Positions 37,357 through 47,043 are shown, numbered from the stretch's first letter. The stretch is DNA of 64,000 nucleotides from an uncultured Halomicronema sp. (GCA_937899725.1 CALCCA010000040.1:1-64000); one strand, 5' to 3'. A program made the numbers and translations. The notes: a model not told the origin generated them from the letters alone.

Positions 37357-37677
37357 ATGCCAGGTATTCAATCAGCTTTGACTGTGGTTCAGCCCAGCGG
37401 TGCTTGGAACGCAGCCAACGCTTACGACTTACAATCTCAACTGTCTGAGTATATTTTCGCTGACACCTCTACCGGCCTCATGGTGGATATGAGTCGCGTT
37501 GAGTCGCTCGATAGCGCGGGCTTGGTTTCCTTGATTTCAGCCCTGCGCACGGCTCGCAATCTCAGCAAGCGCTTTTGTCTCTGCTCCGTGCCACCTTCCA
37601 TTCGCATCGTTTTTGAGCTAACCCAGCTTGACCAAGTGTTTGAGTTTGCGGATGAGCTCTCCGTACAAGCCGCTTAA
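37357..37677 (+). CDS. STAS-domain (anti-anti-sigma-like) protein
   Basis: The 106-residue protein is one STAS domain with the phospho-Ser loop ESLDSAGLVSLISAL and the TARNLSKRFCLCSVPPSIR helix-strand. Such proteins are switched by partner Ser kinases and PP2C phosphatases and bind anti-sigma-like proteins. No kinase or phosphatase is encoded next to it. ATG 37357 has GGAG about 11 bases upstream; an upstream in-frame start adds 31 unlikely residues. Confidence 0.9.
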   Translation: MPGIQSALTVVQPSGAWNAANAYDLQSQLSEYIFADTSTGLMVDMSRVESLDSAGLVSLISALRTARNLSKRFCLCSVPPSIRIVFELTQLDQVFEFADELSVQAA

Positions 37678-38061
37678 GTCGCATCGAAAACGCCTGCTCG
37701 TCAGTCTCGAGGCATGACCGCAGCACTCACAGCACTCTAGGAGGCATCGTTTGTGACTCCAGCAATAGAAAACAGTTTGGCTGACGGATAGCAACTCGCT
37801 GTCTGTCAGCCAAAATTCTTCTTTAGGCAGTTTCTCCATGAGGAGCCTGACACCGTCGCTGACGCGGGGTGGCCTGGTGACGCGTCCTCAGCCTGACAGG
37901 TGCTAGCCAGCACTCTCGCGATCGCAAACCGCAGTTAGATCAAGACACTCCAGATTGCTGCAGCCGTGATTTGATCAGCATCTCAATTCCGACCAGCATG
38001 CCAAATCCCGCAATATCTTGCGCAATGACCGGCAGTCAGCATCGTGAACTGACGCCACAGT
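37678..38061. other. Intergenic region with hairpin
   Basis: This gap between the converging STAS gene and the M16 peptidase contains the hairpin at 37777-37813. Nothing else was recognised. Confidence 0.55.
37777..37813. terminator. Likely bidirectional terminator between STAS and M16 genes
   Basis: TTGGCTGACGGATAGC (37777-37792) pairs with GCTGTCTGTCAGCCAA (37798-37813) with two mismatches and a 5-base loop. AATTCTTCTTT follows on the plus strand and GAAAACAG precedes it (reads as CTGTTTTC on the minus strand). Its position between convergent genes fits a terminator for both. Confidence 0.65.
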
Positions 38062-39378
38062 CTAGGGGGCTGGGTTGGGCGTGATGCGGAGAACGCCATA
38101 GGCCTGAGGTGAGAGGTAAGCTTGCGCTGCTGCTTGAATATCCGCTGGGGTGAACTGCTGCACCCGATTGGGATAATTCAGCGCCGCGTGGAGCTGGCCC
38201 GTCAGGGTTTGGTAATAGCCATACAGACCGGCGCGATCGCTGGGGCTCTCGCTGCCAAAAACATATCGGTTAGCGACCTGGGTTTGCACTCGCTGCAGTT
38301 CGCGATCGGTGACCGGCGCCTCGCAGATTTGGGTGATCTGTTCAACAATGGCGGCTTCCACTGCGGCCAGGTTGGCGGGTGGTAGCTGCGCCGAAATACT
38401 AAAGACGCCCTGCTGCCAGTAAGACATATTGCTAGCGGAGATGCCGGTCACGAGCTGCCGATCTTCTCGCAAGTCGCGCACGAGGCGAGACATGCGGCCT
38501 CGGCCCAAAATGGATGACAAGACATCGAGGGCGTCGGTTTCTTCGACCTCGGCCAGACCCGGCACTCGCCAGTTCAACACGAGGCGCGCCTGCTGCAAAG
38601 CCGGATCAACATACGCTTGACGCTGCACGCTGGTAAACGGCGCTTCGGGGGCCGAGCGATAAACGTTGGCATCGCCATAGCGCTGGGTGCTACTAGGCTG
38701 ACGGGCCGCCAAGGCCTGGTCAAAGCTATCCGCGACGGTTTGGATCAAGGTTTCGGTGGGCAAGTTGCCGATCGCCACGGCGGTCATGCGCTCTGGCTGA
38801 TACCAGTAGCGATGAAACGCCTGCATCTGTTCAGCCGTGAGCTGTTCGATCACGGCGGCGGGGCCTAACACGGGGCGACGGTAGGGCAAGCGCTCAAAGG
38901 CCAACGCCATCGAACGGTAGAACGTGCGTCGCCGGGGATTATCTTGGGCGCGTAAAATTTCTTCGAGGATGACCGGGCGCTCTCGCTCAAATTCCGCCTC
39001 TGACAAGAGCGGATTCATCACCAACTCGATTTGTAGCGGTGCTAGGGCAGCAAAATCTTGGGGTGCAGTCGTAATAAAAAATTGGGTGTAGTCCTGACTG
39101 GTTGCGGCGTTAGTCACCCCACCCTGGGCCTCGATGCGGCGTTCAAACTCGCCCATGGGCAACTGCGAGGTGCCCTTAAAAATCATGTGCTCTAAAAAGT
39201 GGGCCATGCCATTAATGGCATCGGACTCGACTGCCGACCCGACCCGGAGCCAAAGGCTTAGGTTAACGACGTCGACGGGCATCTGCTGGGCAATGATGGT
39301 CAGCCCATTGCTGAGCCGCTTCACCGTGGGGGCCGTTAGGGCAGCCGGAGAAGCATTAACGGCGATCGCGTGGGTCAT
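38062..39378 (-). CDS. M16-family zinc metallopeptidase (processing-peptidase-like)
   Basis: The 438-residue protein has the inverted zinc motif HFLEH in MAHFLEHMIFKG, with the third ligand Glu in PVILEEILRAQ, and the C-terminal M16 half (GRGRMSRLVRDLREDRQL). The family includes mitochondrial-type processing peptidase and bacterial insulinase-like peptidases. Bacterial members often work as pairs, but no second M16 gene is adjacent. No signal peptide is clear. ATG 39378 is chosen; an earlier start adds ten residues. Confidence 0.95.
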   Translation of the reverse strand: MTHAIAVNASPAALTAPTVKRLSNGLTIIAQQMPVDVVNLSLWLRVGSAVESDAINGMAHFLEHMIFKGTSQLPMGEFERRIEAQGGVTNAATSQDYTQFFITTAPQDFAALAPLQIELVMNPLLSEAEFERERPVILEEILRAQDNPRRRTFYRSMALAFERLPYRRPVLGPAAVIEQLTAEQMQAFHRYWYQPERMTAVAIGNLPTETLIQTVADSFDQALAARQPSSTQRYGDANVYRSAPEAPFTSVQRQAYVDPALQQARLVLNWRVPGLAEVEETDALDVLSSILGRGRMSRLVRDLREDRQLVTGISASNMSYWQQGVFSISAQLPPANLAAVEAAIVEQITQICEAPVTDRELQRVQTQVANRYVFGSESPSDRAGLYGYYQTLTGQLHAALNYPNRVQQFTPADIQAAAQAYLSPQAYGVLRITPNPAP

Positions 39379-39732
39379 GGCAGGCGGTTCCAGAGTCTTG
39401 GCCTTCACTTATCTTAACGGGTAGGTGAAATAAACCCTTATACTGCTCTAAGTTTTGCGAAGGAATTGCCCAAGATTGTGAAAAACGAGAGCGCTATTCC
39501 CGCCAAAATGCTCAATTAGCCGACGTCAGCCCAGAAAAATCCCGCAGAAGTAGACTTTTTCGAATTTTAGTGGATTTTTTCAGCGGGTTCCTGCACTACT
39601 CGCCAGGCATGTGAATTAAACTGGGGCAGCCAGTGGCGCTGATCGGTTGAGCGCTGTGGTCAGCCGATTGAGGATGTGGCTGTCGGTTACCCTTACCATT
39701 CATTTGGGCCACGCACGTCAGGGAGAATCTCC
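39379..39732. other. Divergent region between M16 peptidase and lysozyme genes
   Basis: This 354-base region should hold promoters for both strands. It contains a T-rich patch near 39550-39580, but no clear hexamer pair or hairpin was identified. Confidence 0.5.
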
Positions 39733-40437
39733 ATGGGTACCTGGATCAAGGAAACGAGTAAAGCGATATACCTGATGGAAGGGGGGTATTGGATTTCCAA
39801 ACTGTCCAAATATCCTTCTTCAACGAATCCCCAAGAGATGGTGTTGAACATCGCGGCGATTCGGTCTTGGTTTACCCGCGCTGACTATCCTCGGGCGATG
39901 ACGGTATCCCTCACCACCCACAGCGAACCGCCGCCCAAGCCCGCCGCACCGCCACCGCCACCGAGCTCCGGCACTGATCACATCAGTAGTGATGGCCTGA
40001 CGCTCGTCAAGCACTTCGAAGGGCGCGAGCTGCAGGCCTATCAAGATTCCGTCGGCGTGTGGACGATTGGCTATGGCCATACCTCGGCGGCTGGGCCCCC
40101 CACCGTGTATGCCGGTCAGACCATTAGCGAAGCTGAAGCCGAAAGCATTCTCCAAAAAGATTTAGAGCTATTTGAAAACGGCGTCCGCGATTTAGTCACG
40201 GTGCCGCTCAACGGCGATCAGTTTTCGGCGCTCGTCTCGTTTAGCTTCAACCTGGGACTCGGGGCTTTGGGCGGCTCAACCCTGCTGCGCAAGCTCAACT
40301 CAGGCGACTACCAAGGCGCGGCTAATGAGTTTCCGCGCTGGGTAAATGCGGGGGGGCAACCGTTACCAGGTTTGGTGCGGCGGCGCGATGCCGAACAGGC
40401 GCTTTTCCTCAGCCAAGATTACACCCGATTTTTGTGA
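39733..40437 (+). CDS. GH24 phage-type lysozyme with unusual N-terminal domain, copy A
   Basis: The 234-residue protein has a 60-residue N-terminal domain (MGTWIKETSKAIYLMEGGYW onward, ending near RAMTVS) and a Pro-rich linker. A T4-lysozyme-type GH24 domain follows with Glu96, Asp105 and Thr111 in EGRELQAYQDSVGVWT, at exactly the spacing of T4 Glu11/Asp20/Thr26. It should cleave the peptidoglycan backbone. There is no signal peptide or holin nearby. The N-terminal domain is unknown; it is repeated in copy B and rich in aromatic residues, so it may bind a wall or membrane component (inference). Confidence 0.9.
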   Translation: MGTWIKETSKAIYLMEGGYWISKLSKYPSSTNPQEMVLNIAAIRSWFTRADYPRAMTVSLTTHSEPPPKPAAPPPPPSSGTDHISSDGLTLVKHFEGRELQAYQDSVGVWTIGYGHTSAAGPPTVYAGQTISEAEAESILQKDLELFENGVRDLVTVPLNGDQFSALVSFSFNLGLGALGGSTLLRKLNSGDYQGAANEFPRWVNAGGQPLPGLVRRRDAEQALFLSQDYTRFL

Positions 40438-40530
40438 GGTTGAGGGAGGGGTTAGCCTCACCGCGCTGGCGCGATCGCTCCCCGACTTGACTAACGACTT
40501 GAGCTCCCTATTGACTGCAGGCATATCGAC

Positions 40531-41253
40531 ATGGGCACTTGGATTAAAGAAACCAGCAAAGCTATCTACCTCATGCAGGGCGGGTACTGGATTTCGCGAC
40601 TGACGAAATATCCCTCATCGACGAACCCGGCAGAGCAAGTCCTCAATGTGACCGCGATTCGCTCTTGGTTTACCCGTGAAGACTATCCCCGCGCCATGAC
40701 CGTGTCTCCCGAAGGGGCCGAACCGAACATGATTCCCGCGCCCCCGAAGCCGCCCACGCCCACCACACCCCCGCCCAGCGCCAGCACTGATCACATCAAC
40801 AGCGATGGGTTAATCATTGTGAAACGCTGTGAAGGGCGAGAGCTGCAGGCCTATCAAGATTCCGTCGGCGTGTGGACGATTGGTTATGGTCATACGTCTG
40901 CAGCGGGGCCACCCACGGTGTACGCCGGTCAGACGATTAGCGAAGCCGAGGCAGAGAGCATTCTCAAAACCGATTTAGAGCTGTTTGAAAACGGCGTGCG
41001 CGGCTTAGTGAAAGTGCCGGTTAATAGTGACCAGTTTTCGGCCCTCGTCTCGTTTAGCTTTAACCTGGGATTGGGCGCATTGGGTGACTCAACCCTGCTG
41101 CGAAAGCTCAATGCGGGTGATTATCAAGGCGCGGCTGATGAGTTTCCGCGCTGGGTCAAAGCGGGGGGACAAACCTTGCTCGGCTTAGTCAAACGCCGCG
41201 ATGCTGAGCGAGCCCTGTTTTTGAGTCAGCCCTATGCGCACTTCTTGCCGTAA
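40531..41253 (+). CDS. GH24 phage-type lysozyme with unusual N-terminal domain, copy B
   Basis: The 240-residue protein has the same layout as copy A, 93 bases downstream: the 60-residue domain (MGTWIKETSKAIYLMQGGYW), a longer Pro/Thr linker, and the GH24 domain with Glu101, Asp110 and Thr116. The catalytic segment is nearly identical to copy A at DNA level, whereas the linkers differ. Both catalytic triads are kept, which argues that both copies are under selection. Copy B has KRCEG where copy A has KHFEG. Confidence 0.9.
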   Translation: MGTWIKETSKAIYLMQGGYWISRLTKYPSSTNPAEQVLNVTAIRSWFTREDYPRAMTVSPEGAEPNMIPAPPKPPTPTTPPPSASTDHINSDGLIIVKRCEGRELQAYQDSVGVWTIGYGHTSAAGPPTVYAGQTISEAEAESILKTDLELFENGVRGLVKVPVNSDQFSALVSFSFNLGLGALGDSTLLRKLNAGDYQGAADEFPRWVKAGGQTLLGLVKRRDAERALFLSQPYAHFLP

Positions 41254-41360
41254 TCTGAGACTACTGGGTCAGTGGCCCACTGGCGGCGGGACGGGGGATG
41301 GCAGCGACGATGGTTCTCAAATTTTTCGACCCGCAGGTTTTTCGATCGAGGTTGCCCATC

Positions 41361-41759
41361 ATGTCTGATGCTCAAGATGTCTCTCTCCTCACAACAACGG
41401 AGGCGCTCTGTCAAGCCTATGGGGCGGGTCAGCGGGCGTTTTCGGGGTTGAGCCTCAACCAAGCGGATTTGCGCGAGCGTGATCTCAAGGGGGCCGACCT
41501 GAGCTACGCCGAACTCAGCGACGCTGACCTAACCCGTGCCAACCTGCGGGGAACTGATCTCAGCTATGCCTCTTTGCGATCGGCCAATCTCACCGAGACT
41601 GACTTAAGAGGCGCGATGCTGATTGGCACCGATTTGCGGCAGGCACTGCTGACCGGCACCCAACTGCATGATGCCGACTACGATCCGGCAGAAACGCTCT
41701 TTCCGAAAGGTTTTGACCCGGCCCAAGCCGGGATGAAGCAAGATCGCCAGCCGTCCTAA
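41361..41759 (+). CDS. Pentapeptide-repeat protein
   Basis: The 132-residue product starts at ATG 41361 and contains about ten A(D/N)LXX units (QADLRERDLKGADLSYAELS and following), which fold as a right-handed quadrilateral beta-helix. The first 40 residues and last 25 are outside the repeat. Function is not predictable from repeats alone. Its stop overlaps the stop of the converging zinc-ribbon gene by 4 bases. Confidence 0.9.
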   Translation: MSDAQDVSLLTTTEALCQAYGAGQRAFSGLSLNQADLRERDLKGADLSYAELSDADLTRANLRGTDLSYASLRSANLTETDLRGAMLIGTDLRQALLTGTQLHDADYDPAETLFPKGFDPAQAGMKQDRQPS

Positions 41760-42403
41760 CTTTGGAGCTGATGCCCGCAGTTCGCACAAAAGCGATCGCT
41801 CGGCTGTACTGCCGTGCCGCACTGGCTACAAAAGTTGGCCACTTTAGGGGCAGCATTGGCGGCTGGCAAAGGGCTCGACGGAGCCGCCGGCGGCGGGGTC
41901 TCGGCGGCGGCATTACCCATCTGCATTGCCATATTGCCCATGCGCATTTGCATCGGGTTGGCATTCATTTCCATGTTGCCCGTGGTCATCGGCGCTAGCG
42001 GCGGAATCGGGTCGATCGGCTGCATGGGCGGCATCGGCGGCATGGGATCCATCGACGGCATCGGCGGCATCGGCGGCATGGGCGGGGGACTATTGGGCAT
42101 CGAGGTGGCGATGCCCATCGGCATTTGCTGCGCGTTCCCCAAATTGGGGGTTTGGGCCATGCTGCCCAGTTGGTTGCCCTGCAGTTGAATGTGATGGTTG
42201 CCCTGGGCTGTCGTCAGCCGAATGACCATGCCTTGCACGGTGCGAAATAGCTCTGGCGGTGCCGTCCAGACGCCGGTGGTGAACTGACTGCCCGACTGCT
42301 GCTGTTGCCCAGCGCTACTTGTCGCCAGCGTGATGGTGGTTTGTTCGCCGACGTTGGCTAAAAAGACTCTTTGGCCAGAGCCCAAATCACAGGTATATGC
42401 CAT
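41756..42403 (-). CDS. Zinc-ribbon protein with Met/Pro-rich central region
   Basis: The 215-residue protein has an N-terminal beta-rich region (1-85), then a low-complexity stretch with repeated MPPMPP and MQMRMGNMAMQMGN. The C-terminal double zinc ribbon is FCSQCGTAVQPSDRFCANCG. The Met-rich region is unusual and may bind copper or be a flexible linker. The zinc ribbon suggests binding to protein or nucleic acid. It is not related to the converging pentapeptide gene. Function unknown. Confidence 0.75.
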   Translation of the reverse strand: MAYTCDLGSGQRVFLANVGEQTTITLATSSAGQQQQSGSQFTTGVWTAPPELFRTVQGMVIRLTTAQGNHHIQLQGNQLGSMAQTPNLGNAQQMPMGIATSMPNSPPPMPPMPPMPSMDPMPPMPPMQPIDPIPPLAPMTTGNMEMNANPMQMRMGNMAMQMGNAAAETPPPAAPSSPLPAANAAPKVANFCSQCGTAVQPSDRFCANCGHQLQS

Positions 42404-42583
42404 GGTAATAAGCTGTCACTATCCTTCCTTTGAAACATCGAGGCGGCTAAGAGCCGGATGACGTTGCGTTCACCCGTTCCTCACTCCTTGCTACGGAATT
42501 AGCAAACTCCGTTGCTCAGAAATCTATCCTAAAGGCATCTGCTCAAAGCTGAAAAATTTGTGGCTTTATCAGCGCCCAATCCT

Positions 42584-44425
42584 TTAGAAATCGCCATGGT
42601 TCGAGATCGCGCGGGTCAGCCGCGCCATCACTTCATCAACGGGAATGGCCCCCAGTTCACCCGCAGCGCGGGTGCGAATGCTGAGGGCGTTGGCTTCTTG
42701 CTCTTTGGCCCCGACGATCGCCATGACGGGGATTTTGCCCTTTTCGCCATTGCGGATCAGCTTGCCGAGGCGATCGCCGCTGGTATCGACTTCGGCACGA
42801 ATGCCTTGGGCTACCAGGCGATCGCACACCTGCTGGGCGTAGCCCATGAGTTCCGTGGTGACGGGCAACAGGCGAATCTGCTCTGGTGCTAGCCAAACGG
42901 GGAAATCGCCCGCATATTCCTCAATCAGAATGCCGATCAGGCGCTCTAGGGAGCCGAAGGGCGCGCGGTGAATCATGACGGGGCGCTGGCGGCTGCCGTC
43001 TTCGGTGACATATTCCAGCTCAAATCGTTCGGGCAGGTTGTAGTCGACCTGCACAGTGCCCAGCTGCCATTCGCGATCGAGCGCGTCGGTGAAAATGAAG
43101 TCAAGTTTGGGGCCGTAAAACGCCGCTTCGCCCACGCCCTCAAAGTAGTCCATACCCAGCGTTTCCACCGCGCGCCGAATGGCATTCTCCGACGTTTCCC
43201 ACACTTCATCAGAGCCGATGTATTTGTCAGAATCCGGATCGCGGAAGCTGAGTCGCGCCTTAAACTGCTTGAGCTGCAGGCTCTTAAACACGGTGAGGAT
43301 TAAATCCACCACTTTTAAGAACTCATCGTCTAGCTGCTCGGGCGTGACAAACAGGTGCGCATCATCGACGGTGAAGCCGCGCACGCGGGTCAGGCCACCC
43401 AACTCGCCCGACTGCTCGTAGCGATAAACGGTGCCAAATTCCGACAGCCGGATGGGCAGCTCCCGATAAGACCGCAGCTCACTCTTAAAAATTTGAATGT
43501 GGAACGGACAGTTCATCGGCTTCATGACAAAGCCCAATTCGTCGGCGCGATCGCTGTCGTCCTCAGCCATCATCGGGAACATGTCTTCTTTATACTTTTG
43601 CCAATGCCCCGAAGTTTTGAAGAGATCCGTGCGGGCGATATGAGGCGTGACGACGGGCAGATAGCCGCGCTTGAGCTGCTCCTGCTTGAGAAAGTCTTCT
43701 AGGGTCGATCGCAAGAGGGTGCCTTTGGGCGTCCACAAGGGCAACCCCGGCCCCACGATATCGGTGAAGATAAACAGCCCCAGCTCTTTACCCAGTTTGC
43801 GGTGGTCGCGGCGTTTAGCTTCTTCGCGGCGGCGCTTGTATTCGGCCAGCTGCTCAGGGGTTTCCCAGGCGGTGCCATAGATGCGCTGCAGCTGCGCCTT
43901 GTTGGAATCACCGCGCCAATAGGCCCCGGCTACCGATTCCAGGTCAAAGGCTTTGGGGTTGAGGTCTTTGGTCGTTTCGACATGCGGCCCGGCGCACAAA
44001 TCCCACCACTGATCGCCCAGGTGATACAGCGTGATCGGCGCTTCTAAATCGGCGAGGATTTCGAGTTTGTAGGGTTCATTAAGGGCTTTGATGCGGCGCT
44101 CGGCCTCTGCACGAGTCACTTCTTCGAGTTCGACTGACAAACCCTTATTGATGATTTTGATCATCTGCTTTTTGATCGCCTTGAGATCCTTTTCGGTAAA
44201 GGCGTCGGGGCTATCAAAGTCGTAATAAAAGCCGTAGTCAATCGACGGGCCGATCGTAACCTGCGCCTTGGGAAATAATGTCTGCACCGCCATGGCCATC
44301 ACGTGAGAAAAGGTGTGGCGAATGCGCTTAAGGCTATCGGATTCGTCAGTGCGGGGCAGATGAATCTTTTCGGGCAGGTCAGCGGCTTGATCCATAGTGA
44401 GCAGGGGAGGGGATGGCGAGGTCAC
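42584..44425 (-). CDS. thrS: Threonine--tRNA ligase (TGS-less cyanobacterial type)
   Basis: The 613-residue enzyme lacks the N-terminal TGS domain and starts near the editing domain (IRHTFSHVMAMAVQTLFPKAQ, with HxxxH and the later C-x-H). The class II core includes VTPHIARTDLFKTSGHW, MNCPFHIQIFKSELRSYREL and the C-terminal anticodon-binding domain (VWLAPEQIRLLPVT). It charges tRNA-Thr. Loss of TGS is typical for this phylum. The exact start (44425 or the ATG ten codons later) is uncertain. A GC-rich hairpin lies upstream at 44572. Confidence 0.96.
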   Translation of the reverse strand: MTSPSPPLLTMDQAADLPEKIHLPRTDESDSLKRIRHTFSHVMAMAVQTLFPKAQVTIGPSIDYGFYYDFDSPDAFTEKDLKAIKKQMIKIINKGLSVELEEVTRAEAERRIKALNEPYKLEILADLEAPITLYHLGDQWWDLCAGPHVETTKDLNPKAFDLESVAGAYWRGDSNKAQLQRIYGTAWETPEQLAEYKRRREEAKRRDHRKLGKELGLFIFTDIVGPGLPLWTPKGTLLRSTLEDFLKQEQLKRGYLPVVTPHIARTDLFKTSGHWQKYKEDMFPMMAEDDSDRADELGFVMKPMNCPFHIQIFKSELRSYRELPIRLSEFGTVYRYEQSGELGGLTRVRGFTVDDAHLFVTPEQLDDEFLKVVDLILTVFKSLQLKQFKARLSFRDPDSDKYIGSDEVWETSENAIRRAVETLGMDYFEGVGEAAFYGPKLDFIFTDALDREWQLGTVQVDYNLPERFELEYVTEDGSRQRPVMIHRAPFGSLERLIGILIEEYAGDFPVWLAPEQIRLLPVTTELMGYAQQVCDRLVAQGIRAEVDTSGDRLGKLIRNGEKGKIPVMAIVGAKEQEANALSIRTRAAGELGAIPVDEVMARLTRAISNHGDF

Positions 44426-44571
44426 AACAGATAGTCTACAAGGGAAGGCTAAAGTCCTACCGGGTTCTGCTGCTGCTTTTATCCTAATCGGTGCGATCGC
44501 GGTTGGGGGGAAGCGGAGTCAAGCGAGCAAGGGGGACAGAGAGGCAGAGGAGTAAGGGGAGCCACGCGGGC

Positions 44572-44591
44572 GGCACGGGATCTGCCGTGCC
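44572..44591. repeat. GC-rich hairpin GGCACGG-N6-CCGTGCC
   Basis: GGCACGG (44572-44578) and CCGTGCC (44585-44591) form a perfect 7-bp stem with a 6-base loop in the gap between thrS and the divergent transporter gene. There is no T-run, so it is more likely a repeat or regulatory stem than a terminator. Confidence 0.45.
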
Positions 44592-44702
44592 ACCTAACCA
44601 CTCAGCGCTGTGGGTAAAGCGCTGCTATCCTCGGAAAAGGATGTTGTTGCTGCCAGGAGCAACCAGGATTGAGGAGAAACCCCAAACCGTTTTAATCACT
44701 GC

Positions 44703-46892
44703 ATGACTCAAGATAGTACCCCCGTAATTGAGACCAAATCGACCGGGCTCGGAACGTTTGGCGGCGTTTATACCCCGTCAATTTTGACGATCTTGGGGGT
44801 AATCATGTACCTCCGCTTTGGTTGGGTAGTGGGCAACGTGGGCCTGTTTGGGGCTTGGCTAATTGTCACGCTCGCCGTGAGTATTACCTTTTTGACCGCG
44901 CTATCGATTTGCTCGATCGCGACTGATCGCGTGGTGCGGGTTGGCGGCGCGTACTTTATGATCAGTCGCTCTCTCGGCATTGAAACCGGTGGGGCGGTGG
45001 GCATTCCGCTATATTTTGCCCAAGCATTGTCAGTGGCGCTATACACCATCGGCTTTGCCGAGAGCGTAGTGAGTGCGTTTGGCCGCTTTGACCAAACCTA
45101 CATCGCGTTGATTGTCACCATCTTTGTGGCGGTGCTGGCGCTGACCTCTGCCGAACTGGCAATCAAAGCTCAATACGTCATTATGGCGGCGATCGTTCTG
45201 TCGCTGATTTCTCTGGCGTTTGGGTCGTCCTTAGAGCCCACCCAGTTAGAACCATGGGGCACGGAGGGAGGCGAATCGTTTTGGACAGTGTTTGCGGTCT
45301 TTTTCCCCGCCGTGACGGGCATCATGGCTGGGGTCAATATGTCTGGCGATTTGAGGGAACCGACCAAAGCGATTCCCACTGGTACGTTGGCTGCCGTCGG
45401 CACAGGCTACCTGATTTATATGGCGCTGCCGTTTTTTCTGGCGACGCGGGCCGATGCCAGTACCCTGGTCGAAGATCCACTAGTCATGCAGCAGATCGCC
45501 TTTTGGGGGCCCGCGATTTTACTGGGCGTGTGGGGGGCCACCTTGTCGAGCGCGATCGGCAGCCTTTTGGGAGCCCCGCGGATTCTGCAGGCGCTGGCGC
45601 GAGACGGCGTTTTACCGAGATGGCTGAGATTTTTGGGCCAGGGTAGTGGCGCCAACGATGAGCCGCGCCTTGGCACGAGCGTGACCCTCGGCGTCGTGAT
45701 GGTCGCCGTCGTGATCGGCGATTTGAATCTGATTGCGCCAGTGCTGACAATGTTCTTTCTGACCACTTACTTAGTGCTGAACATTGCCGCCGGAGTCGAA
45801 GGCTTTCTCGACAGTCCGTCCTTTAGACCGATATTTGCGGTGCATTGGTCGCTGTCACTGCTGGGCGCTTTGGGCTGTCTAGGGGTCATGTTTTTGATCA
45901 ATCCGGTGGCCACGGTAGTCGCTGGGCTAATTGTTGCCATAATTTTTTTGTGGATTCAGCGACGTGAACTGCAAAGCACTTGGGGCGATACTCGCCGGGG
46001 CATGTGGATGGTGCTGCTGCGCACGAGTTTGTTTCAACTGGGGCACCCTTCTGACCTCCGCAGCTGGCGGCCTCACATGCTGGTGCTTTCAGGATCACCA
46101 ATGCGCCGCTGGGGGTTGATTCAGCTGGCGGATAGTCTTAACCACAATCGTGGCCTGTTTACCATTGCCAGCGTCTTGCCAACCGGGTCGCGCAGTGTCC
46201 TGCAGCAGCAGGAAATGGAGAAAAGCATCAACAACTATCTGCGAGAGCGCGGGGTGCGGGCTTTGGTGCGAGTGCTGACGGCACCTGATGCCTATGCCGG
46301 GGTCGAGCGCTTAGTCGAAATCTACGGCTTGGGGCCAATCATGCCCGATACGGTGCTGATTGGCGACAATGCCTCAGCCACAAATCGCGATCGCTACTGT
46401 GCGCTCATTCAACAGCTGCATCAGGCTCGGCGCAACATTGTGATCTATCACGAATGCCCCGAGCCGCGCCCCGATCGCCATCGTCAGATTGATGTCTGGT
46501 GGGGGGGATTACATGAGAACGGGGCGTTCATGCTGATTTTGGCAGAGCTCTTGCGGGACGGCATTGACTGGCGAGAAGCCGAGATTCACCTAAAGCTGAT
46601 AGCGCCCGATGAGTCAGCCGCGACCATGGCTCAAACCAACATCGATAATTTGGTGCTCGACCTGCGTATTGATGCGGTTACTCAGGTGTTGGTAGCAAAC
46701 GGGCGATCGTTTGATGAAATCTTGCACCAATCTTCTCAACAGGCCGATCGCATCATCCTGGGCATGGCCACACCGACCGACGACTTTCAGACTTACTACG
46801 CGACCGTTCAAAAACGACTGCAAGGCTTGCCCTCAACCATATTGGTGTTGGCGGCTCCCAACTTTGAGTTTGTCAAAGTGCTAGAAAAATAA
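44703..46892 (+). CDS. SLC12-type cation-chloride cotransporter / amino acid permease-like protein
   Basis: The 729-residue protein has about 12 membrane helices with the APC-superfamily starts GTFGGVYTPSILTILGVIMYLRFG and FFPAVTGIMAGVNMSGDLREP, which are diagnostic of SLC12. A large C-terminal cytoplasmic domain follows (about residues 450-729, with DTVLIGDNAS and ILVLAAPNFEF). Eukaryotic SLC12 proteins move Na/K/Cl. In cyanobacteria the ions carried are not known to me. It stands alone after thrS, which is divergent. Confidence 0.92.
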   Translation: MTQDSTPVIETKSTGLGTFGGVYTPSILTILGVIMYLRFGWVVGNVGLFGAWLIVTLAVSITFLTALSICSIATDRVVRVGGAYFMISRSLGIETGGAVGIPLYFAQALSVALYTIGFAESVVSAFGRFDQTYIALIVTIFVAVLALTSAELAIKAQYVIMAAIVLSLISLAFGSSLEPTQLEPWGTEGGESFWTVFAVFFPAVTGIMAGVNMSGDLREPTKAIPTGTLAAVGTGYLIYMALPFFLATRADASTLVEDPLVMQQIAFWGPAILLGVWGATLSSAIGSLLGAPRILQALARDGVLPRWLRFLGQGSGANDEPRLGTSVTLGVVMVAVVIGDLNLIAPVLTMFFLTTYLVLNIAAGVEGFLDSPSFRPIFAVHWSLSLLGALGCLGVMFLINPVATVVAGLIVAIIFLWIQRRELQSTWGDTRRGMWMVLLRTSLFQLGHPSDLRSWRPHMLVLSGSPMRRWGLIQLADSLNHNRGLFTIASVLPTGSRSVLQQQEMEKSINNYLRERGVRALVRVLTAPDAYAGVERLVEIYGLGPIMPDTVLIGDNASATNRDRYCALIQQLHQARRNIVIYHECPEPRPDRHRQIDVWWGGLHENGAFMLILAELLRDGIDWREAEIHLKLIAPDESAATMAQTNIDNLVLDLRIDAVTQVLVANGRSFDEILHQSSQQADRIILGMATPTDDFQTYYATVQKRLQGLPSTILVLAAPNFEFVKVLEK

Positions 46893-47043
46893 GCCTCGGC
46901 CTCAGGCGGACAATGACCTGGCCGTGCTTGACACGACACCCCCAGCCCCGTAAGGTCTTAGCCTATCTCCTGAACTGCTAGATCTGGGGAGACAACCCGC
47001 TATCTTTACTTGCCCTTGCCCATCTCCAGGAACTTTTCCTTTT

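Noticed and set aside
44491-44706. 71-codon plus-strand frame before the SLC12 gene
   Set aside because: Arg-rich low-quality translation that overlaps the GC-rich hairpin and the transporter start; no support for coding.
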